Assembly: GCA_024291935.2 (NCBI GenBank)
Contig: JAGTYA010000026.1
Span: 2,715,501 to 2,779,500, forward strand
DNA length: 64,000 nt
From: Okapia johnstoni
Lineage: Eukaryota > Chordata > Mammalia > Artiodactyla > Giraffidae
Direction: 5' to 3'
Numbering within the stretch: position 1 is the stretch's first letter; the number at the start of each line of letters is the position of its first letter. Below the pieces are notes generated by a model. The model was not told the origin of the DNA, did no database searches, and worked only from the letters and a program-made list of their open reading frames with translations. Positions 21,140 to 31,570 of this stretch are shown here, in pieces. Position numbers and translations under genes: made by a program.

Positions 21140-22690
21140 GAGGGCAGGCTGCAGGTCCTCAAAGAGTTACACAGAGCTGCTGTATGACCCAGCGGTTCCG
21201 CTCATGGGCACATATCCAAGAGGCATGAACACATGTTCACATGTGTCTGTCCAGGAGACATGGACACGTGTGACTCTTCACAGCAGCATTACTTCCAGTA
21301 GATCCAAAGTGTCAGAAACACTGATGGCCATCCATAGTCAAATGGATAAACACACGTGGTCCATCCGTACGAGGGAATATCATTCATCCATGAAAAGGCG
21401 TGAAGCCCTGACACTTGCTACAACATGGATGAACCTTAAGAATGCTATGCCAAGTGAAAGAAGCCAGACATAAGAGGTCTCGCACTGAGTGATTCTAGTT
21501 ATGTGAAGTGCCCTGAACGAGACAGTGGGGTTCATGGTGGGCAGGGGCAGGATTGGCTGGGACGGGATTTGGAGGAGGAAGGAATGGGGACTGAATGTGA
21601 TGGGCTTGGGGGTCTCCATTTGGGTGATAGAAATGGCCTGGAATTAGATACTGGTGATGCTTGTATCAAACACCTGAAAACCACTGAGCTGTCCTCTTTA
21701 AATGGTGAATTGTATTTCTGTATAAAAATTGCTAAAATAAGCCCCAAATACCACCACACACCTAGGAGAATGGCCCAACCTGGAGTGTTAGTGTCAGATA
21801 CCGGGCAGGATGTCAACCAGCAGGAACTCTCACTGTTGCTGGTGGGGATACACAGTGGTTGCGGCTGCTGCAGAAGACAATTCGACGGCTTCTTACAAAG
21901 CTAAACACAGTCTTACCGTGTGTTCCAGCGATCGTGTTCCTCCTGGATATTAACCCAAAGTTGAAAACTTATTCCACACAAAAACCTGTACACAGATTTT
22001 ATTTATAATTTCCAAAATGTACACAGATTTTATTTATGACTGCCAACATTTGGAAGCCGTGAGATGCCCTTCAATAGGTAGATGGGTGAACTGTGGTCCA
22101 TCCAGATGATGAAATATTATTCAGCACTAGGAAGCAATGAGCTGACACACCACGGGAAGACACGGAGGGACCTTAAACGCTATGACAGTGTGGAAGAAGC
22201 CAGTCTGAAAAGGCTGCCCACTGTGTGTGCGTGCGTGCGTGCCCCTGCGCGCTCAGTCTTGTCTGACTCTGGCCCTATGGACTGCAGCCTGCTAGGCTTC
22301 CATGGGTTGCCATTTCCTACTCCAGGGGATCTTTCCGACCCAGAGATTGAACCTGAGTCTTGCGTCTCCTGCATGGGCCGGCTGATTCTTTACCACTGTG
22401 CCACCAGGGAAGCCCGAAATGGACAGCTCCAACTAGATAAAATTCTGGAAAAAGCAAAACTGTGGAGACAGTGAGAATGTCATTGCCTGCCAGGGGTGGG
22501 AGTGTGGAGAGGGGTGAGTTGAGAGCACACGGATGGGTTTTCAGGGCAGGAAGTCCTCCCTGTGATACTGCAGTGGTGGATGCATTTGTCCAAACTCACA
22601 GACGATACCAGACCGAGAGTGAGCCCTGGTTTAAACTGTGGACTCTGGGTGATGATGACGTGTTGGTCTTTCTGCTGTTTTCTCGCATCC
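21140..22690 (+). mobile_element. Two old L1 3' ends, sense strand
   Basis: 21140-21745 is a sense L1M 3' end ('acatggatgaaccttaagaa', 'tgccaagtgaaagaagccag', ending in 'ataaaaattgctaaaataag'). 21746-22215 begins again upstream ('gtgttagtgtcagataccgg') and reads through 'gatgatgaaatattattcag'. After a SINE at 22215-22414 it resumes ('gggtgggagtgtggagaggg') to about 22690. This is the only sense-strand L1 tract I found in the window. A short internal duplication, GTACACAGATTTTATTTAT, occurs at 21988 and 22019. Confidence 0.7.
22215..22414 (-). mobile_element. BOV-tA SINE with GT/GC-rich tail
   Basis: Antisense copy with a 'gtgtgtgcgtgcgtgcgtgc' tail complement, a deletion between 'gctaggcttccatgggt' and the body, and the head complement 'gtgccaccagggaagccc'. 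Flanks GAAAAGG (about 22208) and GAAATGG (22416) suggest a TSD. Confidence 0.82.
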
Positions 22691-23369
22691 TTGATGCCCG
22701 CGATGCCGTCCCGATCACACGGTTATGTGCAGCCCTCGCCCGTAGTCTGCTCGTCCTGCACAGGGTCGCCGGCTGTCTCTTCCAGCCACAGGGCGTTGGC
22801 GTTCTGCCCGGCAAGCCGTGACGTCCTGCCAGGGTCACCGGTGAGCCGACCCGCTTTGGAGGCATCCTTGGAGGGCTGGCATTAGGGACCCTCGCTGACA
22901 GTCACACTGTACCCTCCGCCCCCCGAGGCTGCGCTGCCTGCAGGCTGTTACCCAGAGACCATGCAGAGGAGCCGGGTCACCTGTTGCTGCCTGGGGCCCC
23001 CTCCTTCCACGGAGCGCCTCTTAACAGGGCAGGACCGCTAGGGCAACGGATGGTGTGAACTGCCGTCCCCGTGGCTGGGGGTGTCCGCAGGCCAGCTGCT
23101 GCCTGTCCTTCCCCTCCAGTCCGTTCAGTCCAGGCGCCAGGCTTCTGTCCGCATACGCGGGCTGCTTTGACTCGGGGACAGCAATTTGTTGCCGAGTCTC
23201 TCGTATCCAGATAAGAGCTCGTTTTCATCAACTATTCACATTTATTTGAGTCTGACTTCCGTGCTGGCCTTTGTGCTTTAGCCAGAAACAGAACTTGTAG
23301 TTTACAAAGCGACTCTGCAGAGATTGTCGGATGAACTCAGACGATCATCTGAACTCAGGAAAATGAGAA
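22691..23369. other. Unique DNA, no gene seen
   Basis: CpG-rich at 22690-23160. No exon or repeat recognised. Confidence 0.35.
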
Positions 23370-23475
23370 CTGCAGCTTCGTGTGACAGGTGAAGCGGGGA
23401 AGGTTCAGAGAGGTTGAGGGGCTTTCTCAAGGTCACACAGCAAGTGGCAGTACCCAGGCTGGTCCCCGATCGTGA
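23370..23475 (-). mobile_element. MIR SINE fragment, antisense
   Basis: 'aggttcagagaggttgaggg', 'ctttctcaaggtcacacagc' and 'aagtggcagtacccaggctg' are in the order expected of a reversed MIR core. Confidence 0.6.
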
Positions 23476-23829
23476 CACACAGGGAGTGTGGGCCCCAGGT
23501 CGGCCGCGGTGGGGTGAGCAGGTGGCCGAGGCAGAGCAGTGGGGTGGGATTCGGCGAAGTGGTACGTAATCGCCAGTGCTGGTGTGATGTCACAGACAGC
23601 TGAGTCCAGCAGGATGAGCCTGCCCCGGGCCCTGTGGGTGTGGAACCGAGATCACAGCTGCACACTCCAGGGCTACCTCTCCCCAAGTGGAATTTCAGAT
23701 TTCACACGAGGACTTTGTGGGTAAAAGTGTCATCACCTCGGGCGGTGCACCCTGAGGGTGCTGGCTTCAGACAGCTGAGGTTCATCTCAAAGGAGTGATT
23801 TCAACGAGCCCAGACTCTTGCATCTTCAG
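23476..23829. other. Unique DNA
   Basis: No repeat or exon recognised. Confidence 0.3.
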
Positions 23830-24060
23830 GTACAGAGAAAACCGCTAAATTCATTAACTTGAGATGTCTGGTTATCTTTAATAATAATCTTCTGATGTTC
23901 CAATTACTTGATTTTGTTGCAAAAGCTCTTGTATAACCTGGCTGTCCCTTACCTTTTCAGAGCAGTCCCTCAGTGATCTAAGAGGCTGTTTTTCCGGACT
24001 TAAGTCCTCAGAAAGTCCACCAAATAAAGCTTAATTCTCAGCTTGAGGTTGTGTGTTTTC
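23830..24060 (+). mobile_element. Probable class I ERV LTR fragment (R/U5-like end)
   Basis: The text 'ataacctggctgtccctta', then 'ccttttcagagcagtccctc', then a pyrimidine-rich segment, an AATAAA at 24022-24027 and 'ttgaggttgtgtgttttc' follows the layout of a gammaretrovirus-type LTR around its polyadenylation signal. No internal viral genes are adjacent, so it would be a solo LTR or fragment. Boundaries unclear; identification by resemblance only. Confidence 0.4.
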
Positions 24061-24312
24061 AGGGGACAGCTGGCTTTCCTTGTTGGCAAGCAGTCTGCCC
24101 CTACGAATTTCCTTTTTTTTCCCCAGTAAAGGTTTCCCATGAAGCAAAGAGAACCTTCAGTTATTTGTGATTTTAGAATCAATATTGAGTTTATTCAAGG
24201 TACGTACCCTAAGACTTAGCTTTCCTAAAGCTCATGAATTTGATTTACAGCTGTTACTCTATTTATGAACCGAGGTGATTTTATAATCCCTTAAGAAGAG
24301 CGAGAGTTTGGT
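24061..24312. other. Unique AT-richer DNA
   Basis: No repeat or exon recognised. Confidence 0.3.
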
Positions 24313-24431
24313 ACTTCCCGGTGGCCCACTGGCTAAGATTCGCTTTCAATGGCAGGGGTGCAGCTTCGATCCCCGGTTGGGAGCTAAGATTTCATGTGCT
24401 GTGGGGCACAGCCCAAAAAAAAAAAAAAAGA
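24313..24431 (+). mobile_element. CHR-type SINE with poly(A) tail
   Basis: Head 'cttcccggtggcccactggc', B-box-like 'gcttcgatccccggttggga', 'catgtgctgtggggcacagc', then a 17-A run interrupted only at its end. Sense orientation and short. Confidence 0.75.
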
Positions 24432-24739
24432 GTGAGCCTTTGATAACAGTGAGATCTCACTTATAAACTCAAATTGCCCATGAATTTTAACAACAATTCT
24501 GTTTCAGGGATGAAAGTCATTCTTTTATTACTTTGATTAGTAAAGTGTAACCTAATTATACTGAAAATTGGGGAACTCAATTCTCTGAGACATTCTAGAC
24601 ATTTTTGAACTTTCTTTAAATTATACTTTGGGTGCAAAGTCTTATGAGTCACCCTGCCATTGTGTTGCCAATTTTGACTGGGATGATGAGTATAAACAGG
24701 TACAGGGTGTAAAAGTGAAACCTTATTTCACTTTAAGAT

Positions 24740-24798
24740 GATTTAAGATGTTACAAAAAAACCCAGACAGATTTAAAATGTTAAGAAAAACCCAGACG
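24740..24798 (+). repeat. Diverged 30-bp tandem duplication
   Basis: Copy 1 begins GATTTAAGATGTTAC and copy 2 begins GATTTAAAATGTTAA; both continue through an A run into AACCCAGAC. A few substitutions separate them. Confidence 0.75.
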
Positions 24799-24847
24799 AA
24801 CCTTTTGGCCAATGCTTTTGGTATCTTTTTTCTCATCACCCTTAGGT

Positions 24848-24929
24848 TTAAGGCTTCTTGGCGTTACAGAGCACTGACCCACAGACCATTAAGGCTTCTT
24901 GGGGTTACAGAGCACTGACCCACAGACCA
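24848..24929 (+). repeat. 41-bp tandem duplication, one mismatch
   Basis: Copy 1 (24848-24888) and copy 2 (24889-24929) both begin TTAAGGCTTCTTGG and end CCCACAGACCA. They differ at a single C/G position (24862 versus 24903). Confidence 0.92.
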
Positions 24930-25859
24930 GCCCGGCAGTGTGGCCCTTTCATCCAAGGCCTGGGGTTGAGCATCACCAGGGCATCCGACTAGGACCAGGC
25001 CCTTGTGGCTTTGTCCCGTCCTGCCTGACTCTGAGGCCTGGACCCTGCAGCCCAGCAGGCCAGGCCCAGCTCAAGTACAGAAGGGGGATAATTGTTAACA
25101 CTTTGAATCCTCCATCCTAGCTTGTAAGGAAGTTTGTGGCTAACTCCCTCAGTTGCTTGCTGCTATTTTGCATATTTCTGGGGGGGCTCTTCTAAGCCTC
25201 TAATTACTTCCAGCTTGGCTCTGAAGACGCTTACTGCCCATTTCACACCTGCGTGTAACTTACAGCTTTACGGGGCCTGGGTTCCACATTCTTCTCTGTC
25301 TCTCTGGCTGGCCCTCTCCTGGACATCAGCCCCCTCCCGCCCTCATCTGCCCTTTGGATCCAGCAGTTAGGTCGTGTTTACTGGCTTCATTCTGGTTTTC
25401 CTTTTTGAATAAAATTTGAATTTAAAAAAGAGAAATAATTCAAAGATGACCAGGGAGTGAGCATCGTTGGGGCCTGAGATCTCGACAGCGAAGGTGGTTT
25501 GTGGGTAACTGAAGGTGGAGGTGGGGGCTGCAGAGTCCCCAAGTGGCCTCTCAGCCCTGACCGCCCGGCGCTGTGCTGCAGTCAGGGCCCAGGCTGGCTC
25601 CCACAGTGCCTGCTTCTTAGGGCGCTTGAGGCCCAGCCACCTGCAGACAGGCCTCAGACGCAGCCTCGGGGGCCACCTGGGGAGCTTTGCCTGTGAGTTG
25701 TCTGGACACCGACCCTTCCCATTCCCCACCCCCCCCCCGGAGTTGCTGGGGATCTGTTTCTTGTTATAAGGCTTTGGGGTTCTCTCTGTGCGGTGACATC
25801 CCTGTAACACAGAAACGGTGCTGCCCTTGGTCTTGTCACTCCAGGGACAGTGCTGTCAT

Positions 25860-26370
25860 AGGCTGGGCTATGCCACCTAAATTCATGCATTAGTGTCCTA
25901 ACCCCCGTATCCAGAAAGTGTTTAGTTGCCAAGTCGTGTCTGACTTTTCAACCCCACGGATTGTAGTCCGCCAGGCTCGTCCATCCATGGGATTTTCCAG
26001 GCAAGAATACTGGAGTGGGTTGCCATTCCCTCCTCCAGGGGATCTTCCCGACCCAGGGATCCAACCCAGGTCTCCCTCTTTGTAGGGGGATTCTTTACTG
26101 TCTGAGCCACCAGGGAAGCACCCCCATCCCCATATCCAGAATGTGACTGTATTTGGAACTGGGCTTTTAAAGAGGTGATGGGGGTAAAACGGGATCACTA
26201 GGGTGGGCCCTCATCCAGCGTGACTCCTGTCCTCATAAGCAGGGGGAGTTTGGAGACAGACGTGCACGAAGGGAGAAGCCAGGTGAGCGTGAAGACAGCA
26301 GTCTGCAGGCCGAGGTAGAGACTTCAGCTCTTTCCCTGGCAGGTCCTGCGTGGAACCTGACACGGCGACC
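25860..26370 (+). mobile_element. MaLR (MLT1-like) LTR split by a SINE
   Basis: 'ccacctaaattcatgcatta' and 'gtcctaacccccgtatccag' precede a SINE. The repeat resumes 'ccagaatgtgactgtatttg', 'actagggtgggccctcatcc', 'gtcctcataagcagggggag'. This is the ordered text of an MLT1-type LTR in sense orientation, fading by about 26370. Confidence 0.65.
25917..26127 (-). mobile_element. BOV-tA SINE with TSD
   Basis: Antisense full copy. TSD CCCCGTATCCAGAA (25903-25916) and CCCCATATCCAGAA (26128-26141), 13 of 14 identical, in the MaLR host. Confidence 0.9.
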
Positions 26371-27060
26371 TTGGACGTGCAGCCCCGAAGCTGAGAGACA
26401 GGAAATGTCCGTTGTCACCCCACCTGCGGTGCTTTGTCTTGGCAGCCCCAGAAAACTGCAGGTGCCAAGGGGTCAGGAAAGGGACAAGGACCTCCAGGCG
26501 GAGAGCTCACTGTGGAGGCAGGGACATCCAGCGGGACTCTGGTCCTGATGGCCAGGCGGTGCCCTTTGACCTTGGAGAAACGGCAGGTATTCCACGGCTC
26601 AGTTCTCCCATGTGATGGTGATCCTGGTCCCTCTGCTGTGTGGGGCAGGAGGAGTCTTGCTCCAGGTCCAGCTCTGGGGGATGGCCTCACTCTGTGGACG
26701 GTAGGTAAACCCAGGGAATGGGCATCTCTTTCTGGCAAAAAAAAAAAAAAAAGTCCTTGGACTTGGGATTGCTGCAGGGCTGTGTGAAGTGTCGGGATCT
26801 GTGCGCTGGAATGCCAGGGGGGGATCCCCCACCCGTCCCCTCCCGTGAGATTCACCGTCGTGCCTGATCCCAGCGGCTTGCATGACTTGGACCTTAAGTG
26901 TGTCTGGCTTTGGCACAGCCTCTGCTCTGGTGTTATCTCTCAGCATCACCTAATGAGGCAGCCGTGAGAAGGGTTTCATTCCTCCCTCTCTCTTTTCCTG
27001 ATACTTTCCAAACAACCAGGCTCGGTTCTCTAGACTTTGTAAGGCAGTAAGGAAGAGTGA
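26371..27060. other. Unique DNA, no gene seen
   Basis: Contains a 15-A run near 26739. Frames on both strands lack domain signatures. Confidence 0.35.
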
Positions 27061-27280
27061 GAGCTTCCCAGGTGGCACTAGTGGTAAAGAACTCACCTGC
27101 CAATGCAGGAGATGTAAAGAGACGCGGGTTCGATCCCTGGGTCGGGAAGATCCTCTGGAGAAGGAAAAGAGAACCCACTCCAGTATTCTTGCCTGGAGAA
27201 TCCCATGGACAGAGGAGCCTGGCAGGCTGCAGTCCATGGGGTCACAAAGAATCAGACACAACTAAAGCGACTTACTGCTG
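27061..27280 (+). mobile_element. BOV-tA SINE
   Basis: Head 'gcttcccaggtggcactagt', B-box 'gggttcgatccctgggtcgg', body to 'cagacacaactaaagcgact'. The 3' end abuts an antisense BOV-A2, giving a head-to-head inverted pair. Confidence 0.9.
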
Positions 27281-27558
27281 CTGCTACTGCTAAGTTACCT
27301 CAGTTGTGTCCGACTCTTTGTGACCCCATAGATGGCAGCCCACCAGGCTCCTCTGTCCCTGGGATTCTCCAGGCAAGAACACTGGAGTAGGTTGCCATTT
27401 CCTTCTCCAATGCATGAAAGTGAAAAGTGAAAGTGATGTCGCTCAGTCGTGTCCGACTCTTAGCGACCCCATGGACTGCAGCCTACCAGGCTCCTCCATC
27501 CATGGGATTTTCCAGGCAAGAGTACTGGAGTGGGTGCCATTGCCTTCTCCAAAAGCGA
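27281..27558 (-). mobile_element. BOV-A2 dimeric SINE, antisense
   Basis: Two BOV-A units in reverse (27297-27412 and 27437-27558), joined by 'gcatgaaagtgaaaagtgaa'. It starts with a 'tgctgctgctactgctaag' tail complement. Confidence 0.9.
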
Positions 27559-28267
27559 CTTAGCACACATGCAAAGAATGAACTACACGGCTTTTGTTTG
27601 AAGTGGATGGTTGCCTTTGGTGGAGCCTGCTCCCCCGCTGGAGCTGTAGTATTTTGGAGGAGGTGCTCTGTTATTTCCTCGGGCACCCTACGCACGACTT
27701 AATTAGGCAGGCTTGATTGCCTTCTCTGGGTCTTGCTTATTCTGTCACCTTTATGAGCTGATAGCCTCCTGATGGCTCGATAAAAACTCCAAGAAAACGA
27801 AGGCCTTAATGAGTATAGATTTCCTTGCAATTTGCATTTGTAAGTGAACATTCTAGTAATGACTGAAGGCGGAAAGTATACAAGTGGATTGATTAAGTAA
27901 TTTTCCTGATCGAGTGGAGGCTCTTCCATGTCAGCCCGTACAGCCTGTCCCATTAACCCTTGCCTTGAGTTTCCTTTTATTTACGACATCTTCGCGAAGG
28001 TTCGGGTTCCAGGGGGCAGCTTGGGAGGTCAGAGCATTGTCTCGTTCCATTCAGGGGCACTGGGTTCCAGCCAGTGATTCGAGTGAGAGTTCACGTAGGT
28101 GGTTCTCGGTACTTTCGCCTTAAGCATCTTTGCTCTACTTTCTTCCTACAAGTGATGGGCCGTAGGACAAATGTGCTGTAAAAGGTAAAAGAGGGACGCT
28201 AAAAAGGACATAATGAAATAGGAGAAATGAGTAATAAAAAAGGCTTTATTGTGACATACAAAACATC
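27559..28267. other. Unique AT-richer DNA, possible conserved element
   Basis: Repeat-free. 27690-27910 is CpG-poor with several TAAT/ATTA cores ('cttaattaggcag', 'gattgattaagtaattttc') and 'aatttgcatttgtaagtgaa', a composition often seen in vertebrate conserved non-coding elements. No exon is evident. Conservation cannot be tested here. Confidence 0.3.
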
Positions 28268-28490
28268 TGAAGAAGAGCTGACTCATTGGAAAAGGCCCTG
28301 ATGCTGGGAGAGATTGAGGGCAGGAGGAGAAGGGGATGACAGAGGATGAGATGGCTGGATGGCATCACCGACTCAATGGACGTGAGTTTGAGCAAACTCC
28401 GGGAGATAGTGGAGGACCGGGAAGCCTGGCGTGCTGCAGTCCATGGCGTCGCAAAGAGTCAGACGCAACCGAGCGACTGAACAGCAACAA
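28268..28490 (+). mobile_element. BovB LINE 3' end
   Basis: 'gaagagctgactcattggaa', 'gatgagatggctggatggca', 'gcaaactccgggagatagtg', ending 'ccgagcgactgaacagcaac'. About 220 bp of the 3' tail. Confidence 0.9.
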
Positions 28491-28714
28491 GATGTGTGCA
28501 GGTTCATGGCAGCGCTGCACGAATGACGGATTTTATCATCTGAGTTGTACCTGAGCTCTTGTCTCCCGTTGTATCTACAGATTTTTTGCTGGTTGATGTG
28601 TCTCCTCCTTTGGCATCGCATTGTTTCTTTTCTCTAAAATGCCTTCCTTTGTTAGGAGAGGTATGTGTGCATGCGTGCTCAGCCACTTGCGACCCCATAG
28701 GGCCCGTGAAGAGA
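28491..28714. other. Unique DNA with a short BOV-A scrap
   Basis: About 28660-28705 resembles a fragment of antisense BOV-A ('gcatgcgtgctcagccactt', 'gcgaccccatagggc'). The rest is not recognised. Confidence 0.35.
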
Positions 28715-29020
28715 TGATTCAGGTGAAGTGAGGTCGTGTGGGTGGTCATATATATAAGGACTGGTGTCCCTATAAGAAGAGGAGGTCAGGACATGGACAC
28801 ACTCAGAGGGACGACCCTGTGAGGACCCGGGGAGGAGACGGCCGTCTGCACGCCCAGGAGGGAGGCCTCGGGAGGAGCAGCCCCGCCCACACCCGGGTCT
28901 GGGATTCCAGTCTCCAGGACCAGGAGGAAATGGTCTGTTGTTTGAGCCGCCCAGGCTATGCGCTTTGTTACGGCCGGAGCCGTCTCTCAGGAGAATGGAG
29001 CCGACTGGGAGGATACACAC
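28715..29020 (+). mobile_element. MaLR (MLT1-like) LTR fragment
   Basis: 'aaggactggtgtccctataa', 'gaagaggaggtcaggacatg', 'ggagacggccgtctgcacgc', 'tgttgtttgagccgcccagg' and 'gcgctttgttacggccggag' occur in the order of the 3' half of an MLT1-type LTR in sense orientation. Confidence 0.7.
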
Positions 29021-31264
29021 AGCTTCACTTCACGTGCAGCTAAATCGCGATCATTCAGTGAGTACCAGCTGTGCTGAGCGCGTTGCATACATTTTTTAAA
29101 AAAATTCTTGCCTTCTCCAGTACCAATCAGGGCTGGCGCCCCACCTTACAGTTGAAGACGGTATGGCTGGTTCACCCCAGCCACATGGCCGAGGCTGGGG
29201 AGGGCAGCTCTGTCCAGCTTAAAGGCCGGAGCTGTCACCATGTCTCTGGGCGTCTCCTGTCCTCTGCTCTGTTCAAGTCCTGCTGGAATGTCTGGCTGTC
29301 TGGACATCCAGGGTCGGAGAGGGGAGATGCCTTGAGGGGCCGTCTCAGCCCCGCCGCCGGGGAGGGTGGTGGCCGCGTTTGGTCTAGAATCGTCGACCAC
29401 GTTCCACCATCCCAGTGGCTGACAGTGGCCGCCCATCATCTGTTCCCCGAAGAGGTGGCTCAGACCTCCGTTGTCCCCGCCGACATCCTGGCCCCTGGGC
29501 CTCCCTCACTGAGTACTGACCCCCGCCCTCAGGGCCTGGTTGTTGATTAAATGCTAAGGACACACAGCCTTCGGGAGTGTGACCACGGGCGCCTGCCTGT
29601 GGTGTTGATGAAGCTTTTCTCTAATGTACGGAAGGGGCCATCGGCCGGCTCGGACCAGAGCCTGGACTGGAGAAACAGCAGCTGCGGGCGGTGCTAACTC
29701 AGCTTTGCTGGCTGCGTCCCTTCTCCGTGTGCGCCTGTGGGCCCCATCTGGACCCATCTGCTGTCCGGGGGCTTATGGTCGACCACTTGCAGCATCTTGG
29801 CAGATGAGGTCTGTGCTGAGCTGGGGACAGAGAGCCGCCCTGCTGGACGGGCCTGGCCCTTCCCTGTCCTGCCCGAGGCTCTGCTTTCTGCTCTCTGATG
29901 TTTATAACCAGACAGCCAGCCCCTCCCCTGGGCTCTGGGCATTGAAGTCTGTGGGGTAGAGGAACCCCAGGCCTGTCTTGAAGGTCTCCTGCTTCGTGTG
30001 TCTTCCCAGAGAAGAAGAGGTCCAGCAGTCTAGGATTCAGAAGGGAGATCTGGGTTCAGAATCTGCATCTCAGTTGTGCAGTGCTGGACACGTAACTTGC
30101 CCTCCCTGGGCACCAGTGGCCTCGAGTGTTAAGATGGGTGCTGCTGAGTCTGTGTACTTTGTCGCTTACGTGCACACTCACAGCCCACCCGTGATGCCAG
30201 GCACTGGGTTAATGCTGCTGAATGGAGGATGGGATTCGTCAGGGGCAGCAGCAGGTGGACAGTGCCTGGGAAACCCTTGGAGCCATCAGGGCATCTGGCA
30301 GGAGACAGGGATGCCAAGGGAGCAGGAACCAAAACAGTGTGTTGGGGAGGGTGGGTGGCTGAGAGCTGCCTCTGACACCCAACGTGAGCATCTTGTCCAT
30401 GAGACCGGAGAACTCGTCCATGTCTGCGTGCCCGTGGTGACGGGTCCTGGTCTTAGCAGGCGTGCCCCATGGTTGGTAGCTTCCAGGGGCTCAGTGCCCC
30501 ATGGTATGGTAGCTTCTGGGGTCTCAGCCTTCATCCAGGTGGGAGCCGTGCTGTGAGAACTCCCGCCTGTCTTGACCCACTGCTTGGTGGAGTAAGGCAG
30601 TGACCCCCCGTCCTGCTAGAGAAAACCTCAGGGTCCCCAGGAGCCCGAATGGACCTGAGCTCCGTCTGGATGGTGTCCATCCACAGTCTCCGAGAGTGGG
30701 CAAGGCTCTGATGGGAGAACAGACGACACCCTGGGCCCCGGCACTGTGCATCCCGGCCCCAGCCCGGACTCCTGAGTACATGGTCTCCACAGCTCTACCT
30801 GGTTGCCAAGGCAATCATGAGGCCACGGTTATTTCTGTCTTTCAGTTATTCATGTGCCTGTACTTTCTCATATGTCAGCTGTAATAGCTGTGTTTTCCTG
30901 TTTGCTTGCACAGACCCCTCCCTCCCCGGAGGACCCATGTGGGTCCCGGTGGGAAACCCTCAGGCTGCAAGGGCGGGGGCGGGGATGTGTTTGGGCAGGG
31001 GGCGGGTGGAGAGCCGTGGGGGCTTTTCTGGGCCTTCCTGATGGTTCGGGGTGGGGAGGGGTGCTCTGCTTCTGAAGATGCTTTGATGCAACTTCTACCC
31101 CAGCGGCAGCTCACAGAAGTGATGTGATGTCCGTCGAAGCCTTGGCGTGTTCTGTGAATGCACACGGGTTGAAGGCCATGCCCAGCACTGCCCAGCAGTT
31201 AGCAGACTTGACCCTCCTCCCTTGGAGTGAATTCCAGTCTAGCCAAGTAGACCTAGAATGTTCT
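29021..31264. other. Unique GC-rich DNA, no gene seen
   Basis: 30040-30200 may be a degraded MIR ('gatctgggttcagaatctgc', 'acgtaacttgccctccctgg'). Plus-strand frames at 29071-29550 (159 codons) and 29978-30556 (192 codons) have no recognisable domain and run through the MIR-like text. No convincing splice structure. Confidence 0.4.
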
Positions 31265-31570
31265 CTGGTCATCTACTGCTGCTCAAGAAACAGCCCCGAA
31301 ACTTCGGGACTTACACAGCAGCCGTTTTTCTTGCTCATGACTCTCTGGGCTGGGCTTTCGGACAAGGATGAGCTGGTGGCACTCTCGCCCCTCCAGAACG
31401 TGGTCCCCATGCTGCAGGTGGCTCTCCGGGGCTCAGGTCGGTGGACTTCTCTCGCGGGAGCTGGCTTCCCGGAGATGGGTTGTTCCAACAAGCAAAGATG
31501 GGATCCACAGCTCTCAAGCTCTCTGCCGAGGAGCAGGGCGAGGTCATTAGGCTGGGCCTGGTATCCCTCT
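31265..31570. mobile_element. Old mammalian repeat, family undetermined
   Basis: 'catctactgctgctcaagaa', 'aaacttcgggacttacacag' and 'gactctctgggctgggcttt' resemble a common old repeat whose consensus has 'ctgcgtaacaaattacccca' and 'aacttagtggcttaaaacaa'. The overlapping 236- and 223-codon frames (31124-31834 plus, 31273-31944 minus) run through this and into the L1 and are not genes. Confidence 0.35.

Larger units (their letters stand above)
24432..25859. other. Unique DNA with short tandem duplications, no gene seen
   Basis: Holds an approximate 30-bp tandem duplication (24740-24769 and 24770-24798) and a 41-bp one (24848-24929), listed separately. The minus-strand frame at 25367-25810 (147 codons) and its overlaps have no domain signature. 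Confidence 0.4.

Noticed and set aside
22462..22821. 119-codon frame with a run of acidic and aromatic residues (WTLGDDDVLVFLLF)
   Set aside because: The 5' half is L1 3'-end sequence in sense orientation, so the frame is repeat-derived.
27061..27558. CRISPR-like array from alternating similar units
   Set aside because: The units are 110-130 bp SINE bodies in opposite orientations in a mammalian genome, with no short repeat/spacer periodicity.
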